Shown here: piece after piece, positions 51,778 to 61,894 of the stretch
Numbering within the stretch: position 1 is the first letter of the stretch
How the letters are laid out: each line of letters starts with the position of its first letter
Notes under the pieces: generated by a model
What the model was told of the DNA's origin: nothing
Seen by the model: the letters and a program-made list of their open reading frames with translations, nothing else
The model's database searches: none
Assembly (NCBI RefSeq): GCF_035975855.1
Contig: NZ_CP109055.1
Coordinates: 5,518,001-5,582,000 of the forward strand
Direction of reading: 5' to 3'
DNA from: Streptomyces sp. NBC_01304
Lineage (GTDB): Bacteria; Actinomycetota; Actinomycetes; Streptomycetales; Streptomycetaceae
DNA: 64,000 bases
Position numbers and translations under genes: made by a program

Positions 51778-52773
51778 TCATTCCACAGGCACGCCGCCCT
51801 CAACCCGCTCTCCCCGCTTGCCACTTGAGGCAACAACACGCCCGGAAGCCCGCCGCCCCGAAACCCCCGCGAGCACCACGGCCCCGAGCGCGAGCCCCGC
51901 CCCCGCCACGGTCGCCACCGTCACCGATGCCTCGCCGTGCGGCAGGAACACGTCCAGTGCGAGGGACCCGATCAGCTGGCCGGTGATCGTGCAGAGCCCG
52001 AGGACCAGCACGCCCAGCTTCTGCACGGTCGCCACCGCGATGGAGATGAAGGAGATGCCGACGAGCCCGCCCAGATACAGATACGGCGAGGACGGCAGCC
52101 CGGCCGGCAGGCCCGAAACCGCCGTGTGGACCAGGAAGATCACGAGCAGCGCGGCCGTACCCGCGACGAAGTTGAAGAAGGTCCCCGTGTACGCCGAGCC
52201 GGAGGCCTGGCGTACATGCCCGTTCACCGCCTGCTGCCAGCTCACGCAGACCCCCGCGACCAGCGGAAGCAGCAGCATCCAGTACGGGAAGTCCCCGCCC
52301 ACCTTGTCCGCCATCGAGAGCCCCACCGCCGCGAGCACCAGCGCGGCGCCCACCATCCGCCGCCGGGTCGGCCGCTGCGGGCCCGCCGGGCCGAGCCCCA
52401 TCCGGTCGAAGAGCAGACCGCCCGCGACCTGCCCCGCCACGATCGCCACGGTGAACAGGGCGACCCCGAGCGCGGTGACCGTCAGGCCCTGGGCGAGGAG
52501 GAACGCCGCCCCGCCGAAACCACCGAGCACCTGCCACCACTTGAGCCGACGTGCCCGTACCTCACGGACCACCACCCCGACGCCACGGCGCGGCCCGCCG
52601 AGCACGAGCAGGCCGAGCGTGAGGACCACGAAGCCGGAGCCGAAGGAGAGCACCGCCGCCGCGAAGCCGTCCCCGCCGAGGCCCGCGGCGAGCTCGCCCG
52701 TGATGCGGGCCTGCAGGGATATCAGGGTCCCGGAGAAGACGGCTAGGAGCACCCAGGGTGCGGCGGCAGGCAT
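51778..52773 (-). CDS. DMT-superfamily transporter (DUF606/YdcZ duplicated form)
   Basis: 331 residues with ten predicted membrane helices in two DUF606-like halves: WVLLAVFSGTLISLQARITG opens the first, and WMLLLPLVAGVCVSWQQAVNG the second. ATG 52773 is preferred over an upstream start at 52803 because GAGG lies upstream and the helices begin at once. Substrates of this family are mostly unknown; drug/metabolite export is a general expectation. The C-terminus is a short charged tail. Confidence 0.88.
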   Translation of the reverse strand: MPAAAPWVLLAVFSGTLISLQARITGELAAGLGGDGFAAAVLSFGSGFVVLTLGLLVLGGPRRGVGVVVREVRARRLKWWQVLGGFGGAAFLLAQGLTVTALGVALFTVAIVAGQVAGGLLFDRMGLGPAGPQRPTRRRMVGAALVLAAVGLSMADKVGGDFPYWMLLLPLVAGVCVSWQQAVNGHVRQASGSAYTGTFFNFVAGTAALLVIFLVHTAVSGLPAGLPSSPYLYLGGLVGISFISIAVATVQKLGVLVLGLCTITGQLIGSLALDVFLPHGEASVTVATVAGAGLALGAVVLAGVSGRRASGRVVASSGKRGERVEGGVPVE

Positions 52774-52815
52774 GTGCGTACGACCTCGTTGATGCGGCGG
52801 CAAAAGACGCGGGTG

Positions 52816-52864
52816 GACAGACGGCGGCGAGCCCGGACCGTGGGGTCCGGGCTCGCCGTCTGTC
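52816..52864 (-). terminator. Strong terminator at the end of the bkdABC operon
   Basis: GACAGACG + 3-nt bulge + GCGAGCCCGGACC pairs with its complement (52844-52864) around GTGG: 21 base pairs, 27 bases beyond the bkdC stop. Confidence 0.88.
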
Positions 52865-52890
52865 TAACGGAAAGGGCCGATCGAAGCGGA

Positions 52891-54381
52891 TCAGGCCCAG
52901 GTAATGAGACGCTTCGGCTGCTCCAGGATCGCCGCGACATCCGCGAGGACCTTGGAGCCGAGCTCGCCGTCGACCAGGCGGTGGTCGAAGGAGAGCGCGA
53001 GGGTCGTCACCTGACGCGGCTTGACCTTGCCCTTGTGCACCCACGGCTGGAGCTTGATCGCTCCGATCGCGAGGATCGCCGACTCACCGGGGTTGAGAAT
53101 CGGCGTGCCGGTGTCGACGCCGAAGACGCCGACGTTGGTGATGGTGACCGTGCCGTTCTGCATGGCGGCGGGGGACGTCTTGCCCTCGCGCGCCGTGGCC
53201 ACCAACTCGCCGAGCGACTGCGCCAGTTGCGGCAGGGTCTGGGCGTGCGCGTCCTTGATGTTCGGCACGATCAGTCCGCGCGGGGTCGCGGCCGCGATGC
53301 CCAGGTTGACGTAGTGCTTGAGCACGATCTCCTGGTTGGCCTCGTCCCAGGCGGCGTTGACGTCCGGGTTGCGCTTGATCGCGACGAGCAGCGCCTTGGC
53401 GATGAGCAGGAGCGGGTTGACCCGCAGGCCCGCCATCTCCTTGTCGCCCTTGAGCTCCTCGACCAGCTTCATCGTGCGCGTGACGTCGACCGTCACGAAC
53501 TCGGTGACGTGCGGCGCGGTGAAGGCCGAGCCGATCATCGCGTTCGCGGTGGCCTTGCGGACGCCCTTGATGGGGATCCGGGTCTCGCGGGCACCATCCG
53601 CCACAGTGGCCTCAACGGAAGCCGCCGGAGCGGGAGTTGTTTCACGTGAAACAGGCGCCTGCTCCACCACCGGAGCCGGGGCCACGGCCGCGTGGACGTC
53701 CTCGCGGGTGATGATCCCGCCGGGGCCGGACGGGGCGACCGTGGCGAGGTCGACGCCGAGGTCCTTGGCGAGCTTGCGGACGGGCGGCTTGGCCAGCGGG
53801 CGGCTGCCCGGGGTGGCGGGGGCCGGGACCGCGGGGGCCGGGACCGTGGGGGCCGGCGCCGCCGTGTGCCCGTTGAGCTCGGCCTGGACCGCGGCGGCGG
53901 CAGGGTTCGGCTCCGGCTGGGCGTAGTACGTGCCGGCCGGGGCGGCCTCGTCGGCGCTCGCGCCCTTGCGGGGGCGGCGCTTGGTCGAGGCCTGGGACAC
54001 GCCGTAGCCGACCAGGACGGGCTGGCGGCCCTGTGGCTCGGCTTCTTCGGCGGCCTCCACTGCGGGGGCGGCCGCCGGAGCGGGCTCGTCGGCCGCGCCC
54101 GGCTGGACGTCCACCGAGATGATCACCTGGCCGACGTCGACCGTGGTGCCCTCGCCGAAGCGCAGCTCGTGCACGACCCCGTCGAACGGGATCGGCAGCT
54201 CCACGGCCGCCTTCGCCGTCTCGACCTCGCAGACGACCTGGCCGTCGGTGACGGTGTCGCCGGGGGCCACGTACCACTTGAGGATCTCGGCCTCGGTGAG
54301 TCCTTCGCCGACGTCCGGCATCTTGAACTCACGGAAACGGGACTGGGATCCAGTCGACTGGGATGCAGTCATAGTCGTCAC
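52891..54381 (-). CDS. bkdC: Branched-chain 2-oxoacid dehydrogenase E2 (dihydrolipoyl acyltransferase)
   Basis: 496 residues from GTG 54381 (AGGAG six bases upstream); ATG 54372 is also in frame. A lipoyl domain is at about 14-90 with the attachment lysine in CEVETAKAAVELP, then an Ala/Pro-rich linker. A peripheral-subunit-binding domain is at about 215-255 (KPPVRKLAKDLGVDLATV) and the catalytic domain at about 270-495, ending in LSFDHRLVDGELG with the active-site His. Transfers branched acyl groups (isobutyryl, isovaleryl, 2-methylbutyryl) from E1 to CoA; the products prime branched fatty acids and polyketides in Streptomyces. Last gene of the bkdABC operon. Confidence 0.92.
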   Translation of the reverse strand: MTTMTASQSTGSQSRFREFKMPDVGEGLTEAEILKWYVAPGDTVTDGQVVCEVETAKAAVELPIPFDGVVHELRFGEGTTVDVGQVIISVDVQPGAADEPAPAAAPAVEAAEEAEPQGRQPVLVGYGVSQASTKRRPRKGASADEAAPAGTYYAQPEPNPAAAAVQAELNGHTAAPAPTVPAPAVPAPATPGSRPLAKPPVRKLAKDLGVDLATVAPSGPGGIITREDVHAAVAPAPVVEQAPVSRETTPAPAASVEATVADGARETRIPIKGVRKATANAMIGSAFTAPHVTEFVTVDVTRTMKLVEELKGDKEMAGLRVNPLLLIAKALLVAIKRNPDVNAAWDEANQEIVLKHYVNLGIAAATPRGLIVPNIKDAHAQTLPQLAQSLGELVATAREGKTSPAAMQNGTVTITNVGVFGVDTGTPILNPGESAILAIGAIKLQPWVHKGKVKPRQVTTLALSFDHRLVDGELGSKVLADVAAILEQPKRLITWA

Positions 54382-54391
54382 GACCCTCTCC

Positions 54392-55372
54392 TCAGTACGC
54401 AAGCGAGCGGTCGACGGCGTCGAGCACCCGGTCAAGGCCCGGCAGGTACTCCTCCTCCAGCCGCGCCGGCGGGTACGGGGCATGGAAGCCACCGACCCGC
54501 AGCACGGGGGATTCGAGGTGGTAGAAGCACCGCTCGGTGATCCGAGCGGCGATCTCCGCGCCGGAACCATAGAAGACCGGAGCCTCATGGACCACCACCA
54601 GGCGCCTGGTCTTTTCGACCGAGGCCTGGATGGCGTCGAAGTCGATGGGCGACATCGAGCGGAGGTCGAGGACCTCGATCGACTTGCCCTCCTCGGCGGC
54701 GGCCGCGGCGGCCTCGACACAGACCTTCACCATCGGGCCGTAGGCGACCAGCGTGAGGTCGGTGCCCTCGCGGACCGTGCGCGCCTTGTGCAGCGGGCCG
54801 GGGAAGGCTTCGGTGTCGACCTCGCCCTTGTCCCAGTAGCGCCGCTTCGGCTCGAAGAAGATCACCGGGTCGTCGCTCTGGATGGCCTGCTGCAGCATCC
54901 AGTACGCGTCCGAGGAGTTGGACGGCGAGACGACCTTCAGGCCTGGGACGTGGGCGAACAGGGCCTCGGGCGACTCCGAGTGGTGCTCGACCGCGCCGAT
55001 GCCGCCGCCGTAGGGAATGCGGATGACGACCGGCATCTTGATCTTGCCGAGCGCACGGGCGTGCATCTTCGCGAGCTGCGTGACGATCTGGTCGTACGCG
55101 GGAAAGACGAAGCCGTCGAACTGGATCTCCACGACGGGCCGGTAGCCGCGCAGCGCGAGGCCGATGGCCGTGCCGACGATGCCGGACTCGGCGAGCGGCG
55201 TGTCGATGACGCGCTCCTCGCCGAAGTCCTTCTGCAGGCCGTCCGTGATGCGGAAGACACCGCCGAGCTTGCCGATGTCCTCGCCCATGAGCACGACCTT
55301 GGGGTCGGTCTCCAGGGCCTTGCGCAGGGACTCGTTGAGCGCCTTCGCGAGGGGCAGGTTCTGTGCAGCCAT
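54392..55372 (-). CDS. bkdB: Branched-chain 2-oxoacid dehydrogenase E1 beta subunit
   Basis: 326 residues. Transketolase-like beta subunit that pairs with E1 alpha to decarboxylate branched 2-oxoacids. Visible: VVLMGEDIGKLGGVFRIT, ESGIVGTAIGLALRGYRPVVEIQ, RIPYGGGIGAVEHHSESPEA and the C-terminal transketolase domain SIEVLDLRSMSPIDFDAI. Starts two bases after the bkdA stop and ends ten bases before the bkdC start, so the three genes form one operon. Branched-chain rather than pyruvate specificity is inferred from this gene order and length. Confidence 0.93.
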   Translation of the reverse strand: MAAQNLPLAKALNESLRKALETDPKVVLMGEDIGKLGGVFRITDGLQKDFGEERVIDTPLAESGIVGTAIGLALRGYRPVVEIQFDGFVFPAYDQIVTQLAKMHARALGKIKMPVVIRIPYGGGIGAVEHHSESPEALFAHVPGLKVVSPSNSSDAYWMLQQAIQSDDPVIFFEPKRRYWDKGEVDTEAFPGPLHKARTVREGTDLTLVAYGPMVKVCVEAAAAAAEEGKSIEVLDLRSMSPIDFDAIQASVEKTRRLVVVHEAPVFYGSGAEIAARITERCFYHLESPVLRVGGFHAPYPPARLEEEYLPGLDRVLDAVDRSLAY

Positions 55373-55374
55373 GG

Positions 55375-56583
55375 TTACTTGGCCTCCCCCGCGGCGGAGC
55401 CGCTGTCAGACACGGTCGAGAAGGACGCCTGGTAGGCGGCGAACTGGGCGCGCTCCTCGTCGACGAGTGCGCTGCCGTCCGCGTAGACGTTCTCGAAGAT
55501 CGCCATCACATCGGGGTCCGGCATCGCGCGTACCGCCTCGCGGACGTGCTTGCCGAGCTTCTCGCCCTCTTCCTCGAGCTCCTGGAAGAAGGCCTCGTCC
55601 GCGAGACCCTCGGCCTCCAGGTACGTACGAAGACGCAGGATCGGGTCCTTGGCCTCCCAGGCCTCGCGCTCCTCGTCCTGGCGGTACCGGGTCGGGTCGT
55701 CCGTGGTGGTGTGGGCGGCCATGCGGTACGTGAACGCCTCGATCAGGGTGGGGCCTTCGCCGCGACGGGCCCGCTCCAGGGCGGCCTTGGTCACGGCCAG
55801 GCACGCCAGTACGTCGTTTCCGTCGACCCGGACACCGGGGAAGCCGAAGCCCTGCGCGCGCTGGTAGAGCGGGACTCGCATCTGCTTCTCGGTGGGCTCG
55901 GAGATCGCCCACTGGTTGTTCTGGCAGAAGAACACCACGGGGGCGTTGTAGACCGCGCCGAAGTTGAAGGCCTCCATGACATCGCCCTGGCTGGAGGCGC
56001 CGTCACCGAAGTACGCGATGACCGCGGAGTCCGCGCCGTCCTTGGCGACGCCCATGGCGTAGCCGGTGGCGTGCAGGGTCTGCGAGCCGATGACGATCGT
56101 GTACAGGTGGAAGTTGTTGCTGTTCGGGTCCCATCCGCCGTGGTTCACCCCGCGGAACATCCCGAGCAGGTTCACCGGGTCGACCCCGCGCGTCCAGGCG
56201 ACGCCGTGTTCGCGGTAGGTCGGGAAGACGTAGTCGTCCTCGCGCGTGGCCCGTCCGGAGCCGATCTGGGCGGCCTCCTGGCCGAGCAGCGAGGCCCACA
56301 GGCCCAGCTCGCCCTGGCGCTGCAGGGTCGTCCCCTCGGCGTCGAAGCGGCGCGTCAGCACCATGTCGCGGTAGAGACCGCGCAGCTCTTCGGGGCTGAG
56401 GTCGATGGAGTAGTCAGGGTGCTCGACGCGCTTGCCCTCGGGCGTCAGCAGCTGAACCTGCTCCGGAGTTACGTTCTGCGCCCCGGCCTTCGCCGCCTTC
56501 TTGGCGGTGGCGGTGGTGGCGCTTGCACGCTTGCTGCCGCTGGTGCGGCGAGGTTTGCGCGCGGCGGTGCTCTCCACGGTCAC
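55375..56583 (-). CDS. bkdA: Branched-chain 2-oxoacid dehydrogenase E1 alpha subunit
   Basis: 402 residues from GTG 56583, with GGAGGAG upstream. The thiamine diphosphate motif GDG...NN is seen in AYFGDGASSQGDVMEAFNFG and VVFFCQNNQWAIS. An Ala/Lys-rich N-terminal extension (about 1-45, KPRRTSGSKRASATTATAKK) is unusual for the family but typical in Streptomyces. First gene of bkdABC and divergent from a DevR-like regulator; an inverted repeat of Lrp type lies in the promoter. Active in isoleucine, leucine and valine catabolism and in the supply of branched primers. Confidence 0.93.
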   Translation of the reverse strand: MTVESTAARKPRRTSGSKRASATTATAKKAAKAGAQNVTPEQVQLLTPEGKRVEHPDYSIDLSPEELRGLYRDMVLTRRFDAEGTTLQRQGELGLWASLLGQEAAQIGSGRATREDDYVFPTYREHGVAWTRGVDPVNLLGMFRGVNHGGWDPNSNNFHLYTIVIGSQTLHATGYAMGVAKDGADSAVIAYFGDGASSQGDVMEAFNFGAVYNAPVVFFCQNNQWAISEPTEKQMRVPLYQRAQGFGFPGVRVDGNDVLACLAVTKAALERARRGEGPTLIEAFTYRMAAHTTTDDPTRYRQDEEREAWEAKDPILRLRTYLEAEGLADEAFFQELEEEGEKLGKHVREAVRAMPDPDVMAIFENVYADGSALVDEERAQFAAYQASFSTVSDSGSAAGEAK

Positions 56584-56907
56584 GTGTGCTCCTCCGTCGG
56601 TCCGGCCCCCGGGATCGGCCGGGAAGCCAGTGCGGCTCGCCTGTATCCGTACCCGCGCACGGGGTGGGTGCGTTTCGGCCGGGGACAGGCGTGACAGGTG
56701 TCCCGGCGAACACCCTGCGATTGCCACGTTACCCAGTGCCTCGCATATCTGCGAAACCCCATCTGACCTGCGATTTTGCTTGGATTTCCAAGTAAATCCG
56801 AGAAAGAGGGAACAACTACTGGTCAGCGCCCTGCAGGGGGCCGGAACAGGGGCACGTTATCCCGGTCACCCCAGGCGCGGGAAGAGTGAGTATGTGACAC
56901 TGACCCC
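56584..56907. other. 324-base divergent region between bkdA and the DevR-like regulator
   Basis: No gene. AT-rich between about 56750 and 56830, with the palindrome CTTGGA-TT-TCCAAG. TATGTG at about 56891-56896 is a possible -10 placing the regulator transcript near its GTG at 56908. Confidence 0.5.
56779..56792. promoter_or_regulatory. Candidate Lrp/BkdR-type operator CTTGGA-TT-TCCAAG
   Basis: Perfect 6-bp arms with a TT centre, about 190 bases upstream of bkdA. Lrp/AsnC regulators (BkdR controls bkd genes in Streptomyces) bind AT-centred inverted repeats, so the site fits; no bkdR gene is within the window. Confidence 0.45.
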
Positions 56908-57567
56908 GTGCGCGAAGATGGAAAAATCCACGTATTTCTGCTCGACGACCACGAAGTCGTACGGCGCGGAGTCCATGAGTTGCTGTCCGTAGAGTCCGAC
57001 ATCGAGGTCGTCGGAGAAGCGGGCACAGCGGCAGACGCCCTGGTCAGGATCCCCGCGACCCGTCCAGACGTGGCCGTACTCGACGTCAGGCTGCCCGACG
57101 GCAGCGGTGTGGAGGTCTGTCGCGAGATCCGTTCGCAGAACGAGGACATCAAGTGCCTGATGCTGACGTCCTTCGCCGACGACGAGGCGCTCTTCGACGC
57201 GATCATGGCGGGCGCCTCCGGCTATGTCCTGAAGGCGATCCGCGGCAATGAGCTGCTCACGGCCGTGCGCGACGTGGCCGCCGGCAAGTCGCTGCTCGAC
57301 CCGGTCGCCACGGCCCGCGTGCTCGAGCGGCTGCGCGACGGCAACAAGGGCAAGGGCGACGACCGCCTCTCGAACCTCACCGAGCAGGAGCGCAAGATCC
57401 TCGACCTGATCGGCGAGGGCCTGACCAACCGCGCGATCGGCGAGCGCCTGCACCTGGCCGAGAAGACCATCAAGAACTACGTCTCCAGCCTGCTCTCGAA
57501 GCTCGGCATGGAGCGCCGTTCGCAGGCGGCCGCGTATGTGGCCCGAATGCAGGCCGAAAAGCGCTGA
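56908..57567 (+). CDS. DevR/NarL-type response regulator (apparently orphan)
   Basis: 219 residues from GTG 56908. Receiver domain about 6-122: phospho-acceptor Asp in VAVLDVRLPDGSG, acidic pocket FLLDDHE, Thr/Ser switch in MLTSFADD and Lys in YVLKAIRG. LuxR-type helix-turn-helix at about 150-210: LTEQERKILDLIGEGLTNRAIGERLHLAEKTIKNYVSSLL. The layout is that of DevR (DosR). No histidine kinase adjoins it. In S. coelicolor an orphan DevR-like regulator next to the bkd genes (SCO3818, from memory) affects antibiotic production. No ribosome binding site is seen, so the mRNA is probably leaderless. Confidence 0.93.
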   Translation: MREDGKIHVFLLDDHEVVRRGVHELLSVESDIEVVGEAGTAADALVRIPATRPDVAVLDVRLPDGSGVEVCREIRSQNEDIKCLMLTSFADDEALFDAIMAGASGYVLKAIRGNELLTAVRDVAAGKSLLDPVATARVLERLRDGNKGKGDDRLSNLTEQERKILDLIGEGLTNRAIGERLHLAEKTIKNYVSSLLSKLGMERRSQAAAYVARMQAEKR

Positions 57568-57696
57568 CCCGTCGCTGACCTGCACAAACCTGCTTTTGAC
57601 CCGCCCTTTATTCAGGATTTATTCAGGACTTACGTCCTCATCCTGAGGGGCGGGTTCCTCTTTTCCGGCACGGTGTCGGTGCCGGAAGGTGGAGAC

Positions 57697-58125
57697 ATGT
57701 CCACCGATGAACTCCGCGCCATCGAGCTGCTCAGCCGCGTCAACTACGGCCGAGTGGCGACGAGCATGCGAGCGCTGCCCTTCCTGGCCGCCGCCCGCCA
57801 CATCGTGGTGGACGGCCGCGTGCTCCTGCGCATGCACCGGGGCTTCGGCTACCACCAGGCCTGTCAGGGCAGCGTGGTCGCGTACGGCGCCGACAACTTC
57901 AACACCGGCGAGGACGGCAGGCGGGCCCTGTGGTCCGTCCAGTTCGTCGGCACCTGCGAGATGGTCGAGCCGACCACCACCGAGCTGGAGCTGTTCGGGC
58001 CCGCCCCGCACTATGTCGACGGCGACCTCTTCGACCCGGTCTACCTCCGCATAGAGCCGAACTTCGTCCGCGTGCACAGCCTGGACGGCGGGCACACGCG
58101 GCAGCAGCTGCAGCACGTCCTCTAG
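57697..58125 (+). CDS. Pyridoxamine-5'-phosphate-oxidase-family (flavin split-barrel) protein
   Basis: 142 residues from ATG 57697 (AAGG nine bases upstream; GTG 57673 also in frame). One-domain FMN-binding split barrel: LSRVNYGRVATSMRALPFLAA opens the barrel, and SVQFVGTCEMVEPTTTELELFG plus YLRIEPNFVRVHSL complete it. This type often binds FMN or F420 and reduces small molecules or stress metabolites; in several actinobacteria such genes are DevR targets, and the gene follows one here by 129 bases. Enzymatic substrate unknown. Confidence 0.85.
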   Translation: MSTDELRAIELLSRVNYGRVATSMRALPFLAAARHIVVDGRVLLRMHRGFGYHQACQGSVVAYGADNFNTGEDGRRALWSVQFVGTCEMVEPTTTELELFGPAPHYVDGDLFDPVYLRIEPNFVRVHSLDGGHTRQQLQHVL

Positions 58126-58174
58126 AGGCTTCCCGTACGACTTCGGCTCACGGTTCCCGTACCGATCCCGTACG

Positions 58175-58221
58175 ACGACGAGGGCCGGTCCACAGATGAT
58201 CTGTGGACCGGCCCTCGTCGT
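58175..58221. terminator. Perfect 23-bp bidirectional terminator
   Basis: ACGACGAGGGCCGGTCCACA (58175 on) and its complement ending at 58221: one of the longest perfect stems in the window. Placed between convergent genes (flavin protein and kinase 1). Confidence 0.9.
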
Positions 58222-58240
58222 GTCGTAAGTGCTACCGCCG

Positions 58241-59767
<1,527 letters not shown>

Positions 59768-60081
59768 CAGTCCTCGCCGTCGTTCCTGTAGTAGCCGGGT
59801 TGGGTCGTTCCGGGTCAGTGGGTGCGGTCTCCCGCCGTGCCACGCTACAGCCTTGGCGCAGCCCATCGGTTTGAGAGTGACCGGCCATCAAACCTGTTAC
59901 CGCGGGTGACCGGCAAATCGTGTGGGGTACGTGCGCATATCGGTAACGCTTGCGAGACGGTTCTTGCGCGTACGGTCACGGAACGGGCACCCGGCTTGAC
60001 GCCTCAGTGCCCTCCGGCAGACTAGGCCCGGAAATACAAGGGATCTTCGCGCATTCATCGCGCCGATGGGGGACGCAGAAC
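59768..60081. other. 314-base divergent region between the two Ser/Thr kinase genes
   Basis: No gene. GTGACCGGC occurs twice (about 59877 and 59906) and GTTACCG/CGGTAAC face each other (about 59896 and 59940), which may be operator or promoter elements. No strong promoter motif could be assigned. Confidence 0.4.
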
Positions 60082-61749
60082 ATGAGCCAGGACGGCGCAC
60101 AGGGCGGCCGGTACGCGGGGCGGGCCCTGGCGGGTGGCCGGTATCAGCTGCAGGACCTCCTCGGCGAGGGCGGCATGGCCTCCGTCCACCTGGCGTACGA
60201 CGCCGTCCTCGACCGGCAGGTCGCCATCAAGACGCTGCACACGGAACTGGGCCGCGAACAGTCCTTCCGTGAGCGCTTCCGGCGCGAGGCCCAGTCGGTG
60301 GCCAAGCTCACCCACACCAACATCGTCTCCGTCTTCGACACCGGCGAGGACGCGCTCGACGGCGCGACGATGCCGTACATCGTCATGGAGTACGTCGAGG
60401 GCCAGCCGCTCGGCTCGGTGCTCGACGCGGACGTCGCGCAGTTCGGTGCGATGCCCGGCGACAAGGCGCTGAAGATCACCGCGGATGTGCTCGCGGCGCT
60501 CGAGATCAGCCACGAGATGGGCCTGGTCCACCGGGACATCAAGCCGGGCAACGTGATGATGACCAAGCGCAACGTGGTCAAGGTCATGGACTTCGGCATC
60601 GCCCGCGCGATGCAGTCCGGTGTCACCTCGATGACGCAGACCGGCATGGTCGTCGGCACCCCGCAGTACCTCTCGCCCGAGCAGGCCCTCGGCCGCGGTG
60701 TGGACGCCCGCTCCGACCTCTACTCGGTCGGGATCATGCTGTTCCAGCTGGTCACCGGCCGCCTCCCGTTCGAGGCGGACTCGCCGCTCGCGATCGCGTA
60801 CGCGCATGTCCAGGAGGAGCCGGTCGCGCCGTCCTCCATCAACCGGGCGCTGCCGCCGGCCGTGGACGCGCTGGTCGCCCGCGCGCTGAAGAAGAACCCG
60901 AACGAGCGCTTCCCGACCGCCGAGGCGATGCGCGACGAGTGTCTGCGGGTCGCCCAGTCGCTGCAGGGCGCGGCCCCGAGCATCGTGCCGGGCTCGCAGA
61001 CCTCGAGCGGTGCGGGCGTCGGCGCGGCGGTCTTCCCGCCGGTCGACCAGTCCATGCCGGGCCAGGCGGGCTCGGTGCAGACCCCGTACCAGCCGAGCCC
61101 GTACGGCACCCCGCCGCCGGCCACTCCGGCTCCCGGGTACGGCTACCCGCAGCAGCAGGGCGTCTATCCGACGCCCGCCCCCGGCACGTTCCACAACACT
61201 CCGGCGCCGCACCAGCAGGGGCCGGGCACCCCGCCGCCGTACAACCTCAATCCGCAGGCGGCCGGTGCCGGCACGGGCGGTACCGGCGGCTCCGGTTCCG
61301 GTACCGGTCGCAAGAGCAACATGCCGGTGATCGTCGGCTCGATCGTCGTCGCGCTCCTGGCGATCGGCGGCCTGATCACCGCCATCACCCTCAACAACAA
61401 GGGGGACGAACCGGAGGGCGGGGGCGGCAACAAGCCGTCGCAGAAGGAAGAGGTCGCGGGGCACAAGGGCCCGGACGAGACGAAGAAGATCGAGAAGACC
61501 GCCTGCACGGAGGCCCGGGAGGGCTACGACGACCCCGCGAAGGTCCAGGCGCCCAACTTCACGTACTTCAACCTCGACTCGGTCAAGGAGTGCGCGAGCG
61601 CGGCCGGCTGGCGCATCCAGGAGAAGTCCCTCAACGAGAACGCGTACGGCGAGGACACCGTGATGGAGCAGTTCCCGCAGCCGGGCGACGAGATCGACCC
61701 GGAGAACGCGAAGTTCACGCTGCAGGTCTCGACGGGCGATCCGGCCTAG
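60082..61749 (+). CDS. Ser/Thr protein kinase 2 (PknB-like, with one PASTA domain)
   Basis: 555 residues from ATG 60082 (GGGGGA upstream). Kinase domain about 22-285: LLGEGGMASVHLAYD, QVAIKTLHTEL, LVHRDIKPGNVMM, DFGIARA and GMVVGTPQYLSPEQALG. A Pro/Gly/Gln-rich cytoplasmic linker follows, then a membrane helix near 415-435 (VIVGSIVVALLAIGGLITAI) and one C-terminal PASTA domain (about 475-553, KECASAAGWRIQEKSLNENA, EQFPQPGDEI). PASTA domains bind muropeptides or lipid II, so this kinase probably senses cell-wall state; typical PknB has three or four PASTA units, so one is short. Confidence 0.95.
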   Translation: MSQDGAQGGRYAGRALAGGRYQLQDLLGEGGMASVHLAYDAVLDRQVAIKTLHTELGREQSFRERFRREAQSVAKLTHTNIVSVFDTGEDALDGATMPYIVMEYVEGQPLGSVLDADVAQFGAMPGDKALKITADVLAALEISHEMGLVHRDIKPGNVMMTKRNVVKVMDFGIARAMQSGVTSMTQTGMVVGTPQYLSPEQALGRGVDARSDLYSVGIMLFQLVTGRLPFEADSPLAIAYAHVQEEPVAPSSINRALPPAVDALVARALKKNPNERFPTAEAMRDECLRVAQSLQGAAPSIVPGSQTSSGAGVGAAVFPPVDQSMPGQAGSVQTPYQPSPYGTPPPATPAPGYGYPQQQGVYPTPAPGTFHNTPAPHQQGPGTPPPYNLNPQAAGAGTGGTGGSGSGTGRKSNMPVIVGSIVVALLAIGGLITAITLNNKGDEPEGGGGNKPSQKEEVAGHKGPDETKKIEKTACTEAREGYDDPAKVQAPNFTYFNLDSVKECASAAGWRIQEKSLNENAYGEDTVMEQFPQPGDEIDPENAKFTLQVSTGDPA

Positions 61750-61771
61750 GACGAGCAGTTCGTTTCACGCA

Positions 61772-61804
61772 GACGCCCGGCCGGGGGATTCCCGGCCGGG
61801 CGTC
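61772..61804 (+). terminator. Hairpin terminator after kinase 2
   Basis: 14-bp perfect stem: GACGCCCGGCCGGG at 61772-61785 with 61791-61804, loop GGATT, 23 bases beyond the stop. Confidence 0.85.
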
Positions 61805-61808
61805 GTGC

Positions 61809-61888
61809 TGTCCGCTGCGTCCTCTGTCCGCTGCGTCCTCTGTCCGCTGTGTCCTCTGTCCGCTGTGTCCTCTGTCCGCTGTGTCCGC
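61809..61888. repeat. 16-nt tandem repeat, five units
   Basis: TGTCCGCTGCGTCCTC or TGTCCGCTGTGTCCTC five times in register (61809-61824, 61825-61840, 61841-61856, 61857-61872, 61873-61888). The period is not a multiple of three and no frame is supported, so it is a non-coding minisatellite next to the truncated permease fragment. Confidence 0.92.
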
Positions 61889-61894
61889 GCGGGG

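Noticed and set aside
61809..61888. Repeat array resembling a CRISPR
   Set aside because: The 16-nt units are contiguous with no spacers and no cas genes; minisatellite.
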